Assembly: GCA_000787465.1 (NCBI GenBank)
Contig: JSYX01000894.1
Span: 1-10,402, forward strand
Length of the DNA: 10,402 bases
Source of the DNA: Thermomucor indicae-seudaticae
Taxonomy: Eukaryota > Mucoromycota > Mucoromycetes > Mucorales > Lichtheimiaceae
Direction: 5' to 3'
Shown here: positions 5,457-10,402 of the stretch, one piece after another
Layout of the letters: each line of letters begins with the position of its first letter
Numbering within the stretch: the stretch's first letter is position 1
Notes under the pieces: model-generated
What the model was told of the DNA's origin: nothing
Seen by the model: the letters and a program-made list of their open reading frames with translations, nothing else
Databases searched by the model: none
Program-made: the position numbers and the translations under genes

Positions 5457-8400
5457 CTAACAGAGTGATAATTTGCCGACGTCTCTTAGGACCACCTTGT
5501 CTGCTCCTTTTGCGTTCTTTGGGGGATGCAACGGAAGCATGTAGGCCCAGACAATGTATGACCTTTGTGACCATCTCGAATTGATAAATCCGACCATCTG
5601 CTTCACATCTTGCATGTTGACAACGCATGGCTTCCGTACTGCTGATTGCGGGTCGGACGGTATTAAGGGATAGCCTTCATTGGTGAGTTTCACATCTCGG
5701 AAGATGTCCATCCCAGCAAGCAGACCTACATTATCGTTGTCGTAGGTATACCGCAGGTAGTAGAGAACTTGGCCGAAAAACGGCTTCCCTACCATGCGTT
5801 GGCGGGAGTTCTCACCGGAAAGAGCATAATGATCGTACTCCCGCAAGAGTTGACGGAAGTTGTCTGCTCTCTTGCTAGAGCGCCTGTATGAAGCACAACT
5901 CATGATCTGCTCCTCCTTGATCTATAAGGGCCTGCCCACTTTGACTTTGCTGTGCGAACGTATGTTCGGCCTAACATATATGACGTGGTTACAAACACGC
6001 TTATACGTTTATAGCCAATATATCGGAACTTACAACTCCTTTATGCCCTGTCGCAATATCCAGTACCTCTTGAAGCAATCTCACAGATACGGTCTGGTAC
6101 AGCGCCCCCGGCAGCCACGTTTTGGATGGTCGCGATTTCGAAAGTCCCCCGTATCCGTGCCAGATCTGCCGTTTTGGGTCTGCTTCGCCATAATCCATGG
6201 CCGTTCCCGGGCTTAAAGGATCGTCATCTTCTTCGTTGTCACTGGATCTGTTGTCTGCTTTATCGTTTAAAAGTTTGCCCATGGAGCAAATTTCGATAAA
6301 CAATGGAAAACACTTACGCATGCTCCTTTCCAGAAACCGCGACGCAGCAACTTCGATGAGGACATTCTGGGCGTTAGCAGCCAGGGCTGAACGGCCTTTT
6401 ATGGCTGTTCTGTATGCACCGTTCATACGTTGCATGGATCTGCCACTGATGCAACACAGCGGACCCATAGTCTCCACAATCGTCGTGACGTGGAGTAGGT
6501 AATGCTGCGTTATTCTGAACACAGTGGGCTTAAGGTTCTGATCTTCGACTTGGGTCTTAAGATAACGGAGCCATCCGTTTACGAGCCTGAATTACGTTTG
6601 TGGTCAGTGAATTCATGTACGGAGGTGATATTTACAGAAAACACTTACTTGTCGATGGCTTGCGGATCATCCAGCGTGATGCGCCATTGCAGCGATAAGG
6701 AACATGCGTAGACAACCTTGCCCTGGGTCTTGCGCGCAGGCTTGTCAACTATCCTCTCGGCCACCACAGTCGGGTACACCACCAACATAAGGTCGATCAA
6801 ATCCACAGCATGAAGGTTACATGCGTTGCGAGCCGGATTTACAAAAGATAGGGAAAAGCATGTCGACATGTTGATACTACAGGCCTGGACCGACACACAG
6901 ACTTCTCTTCTTACCTGGTCCGACAACGCGAAGACCACTTGCCGGGCTTGTTCGTGGGCATGCTCACCTTCAAACAAGGACCACAAGAGCCTTGCGTGGC
7001 CTTGCCCGAAAAGCTGCATCTCTTCGAGACCAAAGAACGTTACCCCACCGAAGGACTTCAACGACACTGCAAATGGGCACGGACTCTTGATGCCGTTTTG
7101 AGGGGATCCATGGATGAAGTCGTCCTTTGATCGCAGGTCATGCAATAATGCAATATACATCAGCAAACGAACGTACGTGTCACAGATCGGATTCATTTAC
7201 TTGTCAAATGTTCAGAAAGTACATCCCCCGAATGCCTTGCAGTTCAGTGCTGCGTACAGGGCAGATCCGGCAACCGAAGTGCAACGTGTGGCCCGAATGG
7301 TTCGCTAATTTTGCAACGCCCGGAATGTCTCCAGAAGCAAGTAAAAGATGAACTTTGGCTTTACTGACTCTATCCACGTTAGACCAATTGGTAAGCTTTT
7401 ATTTTTCGTAATCAAATTGTGATCATGAAACTTACCCGCCAGAGCTAGTAGTGACAGTCAGACCGATATCTTGCAGGTACTGCAACTCTTCCAAAAGTGG
7501 TGCTAAAAAGGACCAAAGATCGACCACAGGCGACGGTCCTGGTGCCACAGAAGTTGGATCGTGTTGCGTTCTTCGTAACGTTGGTCAGGTGGTAAGTTCA
7601 AAATGACGACGTGGACAAGAGTCATCTTCCAAGGCTGTCCCTTTGTCGTCAGATGAAAGTCGTCTGCATAAAGCGCAAGCACAATGTCGTCAGATCCTTA
7701 AAAAGGAGTAAGTATCATGTATGAGAGTACAATGTTATTGTAACGTTTACCATCAAACAGGTGAAGCTTGCTCCTATACTCCTCACCATCGAAGATATCC
7801 CAATATTCTCGGGCAGGGGCTCGCTTGGAATCGTCGATACGGTAGTGCATGGCCGCGCGCGAACGGGGGTCGGCAAGGAAAAGCGGAAGCTGTGCGAACA
7901 AAGGGAGGTAGGCCCAGGAGCGTTGGGATGCAGTGACAGTAGACATTTAGAGATATGCAAGAGAGCAAATACGTAAAGACGAAGAAAGAGGATAGCTTAC
8001 AAATCCTGTATTTATATCATATTGTCCGTAGATGTATCTCGATGGCACCTTAACAAATCTGAAAAAAACCTTTTTCCAGCGCGCGCCAGGTCAATGTTGT
8101 ATCTTCCTTTCTTCTGGTCATCACTTAAGATCATAAATGAGATCTTACTGGTGTTACCACTTAACATCATATACGGGAGGATAACATGTCCAATGCAGAG
8201 TGCTTACATATATCTTCTGAGATACGAAAGAAGAACGAACGTATGATCATTTCATTTTATTTCTGCAGGTACTACATCTATTGTCATCATCCCTGTCACC
8301 AGCGTTTTCTATTCCTTTAGGATATGCTCGGCATCCGCCTTCGCAGACCAGTATCCATCTTCCCTGAACTTTGAACAGTTCCCCGACATGCTGTTTGTTC

Positions 8401-9013
8401 TTGTACAGGCTTGTCATTAGTGCTCGGAACTCGCGCCCATCCAAACGATTGTTCAGGACTTTACAACATCGTTGTACAGAGTAGCGCTTGCATGATGCTT
8501 TTTCATTAACAGATGGAACTGTAGGGCTGCAGGAAGACCGTCCTCCAAATTCAAGTCACTGTGATCAAAAACGAAATCACTCGCTATGTATTTCATGATA
8601 GCATTAGTGAGTTTTGCAAAAACGCCAGGGCCTAAGTGGAGTATAATCCTTACGTTTGAACGTAGAGCCGGCGGCATGTTCCGTAGACTCCCCAGGAAGT
8701 ACCGTCACCACCGCTTGGCAGATCTCGCCATTATCATCTTCTACATCCTGTGGTGTGTCCTCCTCATCTCGATGCCGTAGTCTTGATCGTAGATCGACTC
8801 CTGGGTCCGATCCTCGACGGAGTCGTCCAACATCTGAAAGGCTGCGGCTACTTCCTCACGCTTTCTCTTGTCTTCTTCGTCCATCAGTCGCGCTGCCCTC
8901 TGAGCACGGCATTGCGCCTCGTGCTCCTGCAGAGCACGTTTTGTTCCGAAGGTACACTGGCAGGCCTCTGTTTGGATCGTGCAAGTATAGATTTGTTTGT
9001 TCTGTGATGCCAT
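5457..9013 (-). pseudogene. Tnp2-like (CACTA/EnSpm-type) transposase, nearly full-length relic, copy 2
   Basis: Start MASQNKQIYT at 9013, with a zinc-finger-like C-x-C-F-x-H-x4-C (CQCTFGTKRALQEHEAQC), then an acidic region, DFVFDHSDLN and a Cys pair block (CEGGCRAYPK, CSTCR). Then WAYLPLFAQLPLFLADPRSR, ALYADDFHLTTKG, VVILNLPPDQRYEERNT, PGPSPVVDLWSFLAPLLEEL, LASGDIPGVAKLANHSGHT, FGCRIC, GMYF, GLEEMQLFGQGH and AVDLIDLMLVVYPTV: the tnp2 core (Transposase_21 family). A DUF4218-like block (FRITQHYLLHV, GPLCCISGRSMQRMNG) and the C-terminal FFGQVL block end at 5457. Introns I infer: 7750-7697, 7435-7370, 7200-7125, 6648-6587, 6317-6255 and 6033-5971, 54-76 bases each, all phase-consistent; one more is likely in 8246-7947. 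Lesions: frameshifts near 8765, 8630, 8458, 7545 and 5905-5930, a TGA at 7206-7204, and an unexplained break after the TGA at 8249-8247. Dead as it stands. Confidence 0.8.
7947..8246. other. Noncoding gap inside Tnp2 copy 2, with a short direct repeat
   Basis: Between the TGA at 8249-8247 and MSTVTASQRSW (ATG at 7946) no frame fits the transposase. The stretch may be an intron with decayed ends or a small insertion. It holds an imperfect direct repeat, CTGGTCATCACTTAAGATCA (8114-8133) and CTGGTGTTACCACTTAACAT (8148-8167), each continuing into CATA. Confidence 0.35.
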
Positions 9014-9354
9014 TGTTAATTGTGAAACGTTGAAAACCGAAAAGAAAAGGATTTTCTTATTCTTTTCGCTTTTATGGTTGTACAGGATTCAGCTAACCAT
9101 TTTGAGTGCCGAAATGGCCTTTAAAACTTTTTCGGTCATTGCCTTCCGGCCAGGGAAACCAAGAAAAAGAGATCCAAAGGGACGGAGATGGCAGAGGCCA
9201 ATCTGAGCCGGTTGCCGCTGTACTGGATAGAACATGTGGGACAATCCAGTCAGATCGGAGATGAAATCAAAAATTTTTCTGGGGGCATTTTCATTGGCTG
9301 GAAAGTTCCTGCGCACAGAGCTTCGACAGTGAGAACACGGTTAAGCCATCTTTC
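9014..9354. other. 5' leader region of the CACTA-like element
   Basis: This lies between the Tnp2 copy 2 start and the subterminal repeats. Directly upstream of the ATG is a pyrimidine-rich leader. Overlapping frames are open on both strands (plus 9125-9460; minus 9316-9089), but neither product resembles a known family and they contradict each other, so I do not call a gene. No clear TATA element is visible. Confidence 0.3.
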
Positions 9355-9446
9355 GAAATGTGAGCGGGACTTCAACACACCCGGCAGAAAATTAAAGCGA
9401 AATGCGGTTCCATTTCTTGGAAATGTGGTTCCAATTTTTCATAGTG
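9355..9446 (-). repeat. CACTA-type terminus with subterminal repeats, 5' end of the Tnp2 copy 2 element
   Basis: Read on the minus strand from 9446 the sequence starts CACTATGAAAAATTGGAACC. Inside are two 13-base repeats, GAAATGTGGTTCC (9420-9432) and GAAATGCGGTTCC (9399-9411), and a third partial copy GAAATGTG (9355-9362). CACTA elements start with CACTA and carry such repeated motifs near their ends. It sits on the correct side of the Tnp2 start, and helicase-like sequence begins immediately outside it. The flanking triplet, which would be the target duplication, is ATC (9447-9449). I could not find a matching CACTA terminus at the other side, so the call rests on one end. Confidence 0.5.
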
Positions 9447-9456
9447 ATCGTTTCAT

Positions 9457-10085
9457 TTAATTTAAGGCATTGAGCATGCTGTAGAAGGCGTCGTCGTCCC
9501 TCGACTGTAGCATCTCCAATGACAGTGTCATGTGCAACTGACTCAGCATGTGGAATGGACACCGCCAGCAGTATTTCGTGGTCCTTGCATTTACCGAATC
9601 ATTTGTTCTCAATAAATACACAGGATTTTTTATCCTAGCTTCGGCTGGAACGGTATCGAAAGTACGCGACACCGTCAAGTTGATGTCATCTTCAGTCATA
9701 GTGCCTCGGGCCATGTTGTTTAAGGCAACTGCAAATAGTTCATCGCCTCTCTGACGCATTATCTCGGTGAAGTAATGAACCTGAAAGGAGAACCAAGGAG
9801 ACTGGGTCATCATTTGAGCAATTGTTGGATTGCTTGGCCGGGTACTGTATACGGTATCAGACATGCCGGGAGGTAACTGCAGTAAGTCATCAACTGCTAT
9901 CACGGATTTGCCACCAAAGAAAGAGTCAGTATTGAAAATGGCTCTTAGTCGCTGGTTGGTCCAGCGAAGGAGAGTGTCACCCATCATGCTTATTTCATCG
10001 ATAGTCACGACTTCCAATTCTGACAATGTAGTTCCCATGGACTGTGCAACATCGGCTGACGGAGCAGTAAGCTCGTATCCGTGCT
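9457..10085 (-). pseudogene. PIF1-like helicase, Walker B to motif IV fragment
   Basis: The frame is open from a TAG at 10086-10084 to the stop at 9459-9457. It carries motif II/Walker B (VVTIDEISMMG), motif III (SVIAVDDLLQLPPG, where the family usually has Gly-Asp rather than Asp-Asp) and the motif IV region (FTEIMRQRGDELFAVALNNM then ARGTMTEDD). NPVYLLRTNDSVNART follows, the segment that normally leads to the second RecA-like domain. PIF1-like helicases unwind DNA using ATP; here Walker A is absent upstream and the second domain is missing downstream, so this piece cannot work alone. AG at 10085-10084 could be a splice acceptor. The frame ends only 11 bases from the CACTA-type terminus at 9446, which suggests truncation by that element. 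The family call is firm; whether it was a host gene or part of a Helitron is not decidable, since no Rep/HUH domain is visible. Confidence 0.8.
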
Positions 10086-10092
10086 AAGGGTC

Positions 10093-10171
10093 CCATCAGG
10101 ACGGACCTGGTCCTGACCAGGACGATTTCAACAGGACGGGATCAGGTCAGGACGGGACCTCGTCCTGATGG
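10093..10171. repeat. 79-bp imperfect palindrome built from CAGGACG motifs
   Basis: The ends CCATCAGGACG (10093-10103) and CGTCCTGATGG (10161-10171) are perfect 11-bp inverted repeats, and pairing continues with mismatches through GTCCTGACC/GGTCAGGAC. Inside are several CAGGACG or CGTCCTG copies and a small hairpin CCTGGTC-CT-GACCAGG (10106-10121). It lies directly upstream of the helicase fragment, in an intron or as an insertion. It could be a short nonautonomous element or a Helitron-type hairpin. Confidence 0.65.
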
Positions 10172-10402
10172 TCTTGATCGGAGCTTGAAATCCTCAAGGC
10201 ACAAAGAATAATCGCTGTGTTTTACAGCTGAAGCATGGACTACACAATAGAATGTAGATGGCGCAAGTGCTTATTGCTTTGAACAGCTCGAAGGCGCACA
10301 CACCGAGACGAGTCTATGAGTCTGGCTCACACGGCTATTCCTGCGTTAAACGATTATGTTATCGCATCACTTCTGTTCACGATCACTTTCGATAACGGAT
10401 TG
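10172..10402. other. No recognised feature
   Basis: No long frame, splice pattern, repeat or helicase Walker A motif is visible on either strand up to the window edge. Confidence 0.4.

Noticed and set aside
9125..9460. Open plus-strand frame of about 110 codons
   Set aside because: It overlaps the subterminal repeats and an opposing open frame, and has no recognised motif or promoter.

Overview
The window reads as repeat-rich DNA from a eukaryote, most likely a fungus. An early-diverging (Mucoromycota-like) fungus is my best guess, but no host marker gene is present, so the lineage is inference. The reasons are short GT-AG introns (54 to 82 bases) with CTAAC/CTGAT-like branch sites, pyrimidine-rich leaders, AATAAA signals just after stops, and a content made almost entirely of DNA transposons. 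No bacterial operon logic, rRNA, confident tRNA or CRISPR array is visible.

Layout, left to right. Positions 1-191 (minus) hold the cut-off start of a small Asn/Ser-rich coiled-coil protein, and 259-483 (minus) a candidate last exon of an unknown gene. Positions 863-1099 are a diverged tandem repeat; 1221-1308 carry a palindromic cluster and a hairpin; 1521-1650 hold TGAGTCA-type repeats around a CACTATGA sequence. Positions 1645-2584 (plus) are the C-terminal part of a Tnp2-type (CACTA/EnSpm-like) transposase, copy 1. Positions 2640-2931 (minus) are the C-terminal end of a PIF1-like helicase, cut at a TA by a complete 1356-bp Tc1/mariner element (2932-4287) with perfect 28-bp terminal inverted repeats and a one-frameshift transposase. 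The helicase relic seems to resume at 4288-4451.

Positions 4589-5275 (minus) encode an apparently intact three-exon, 177-aa protein of unknown function. It has the same N-terminal plan as the protein cut off at the left edge. Positions 5457-9013 (minus) are a nearly full-length but broken Tnp2 transposase, copy 2. I reconstructed seven introns and at least six inactivating lesions. It is followed, at its 5' side, by a CACTA-type terminus ending at 9446 with subterminal GAAATGYG repeats. Positions 9457-10085 (minus) are the Walker B to motif IV part of a PIF1-like helicase, bounded by a 79-bp palindromic element at 10093-10171. Nothing is recognised from 10172 to the end.

Most economical reading: a PIF1-like helicase gene on the minus strand was split by a CACTA-like element carrying a Tnp2 transposase and probably the small accessory gene, and its C-terminal end was later hit by a Tc1 element. 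The most interesting item is the accessory gene: it is open and spliceable beside a dead transposase and has a second family member at the window edge.
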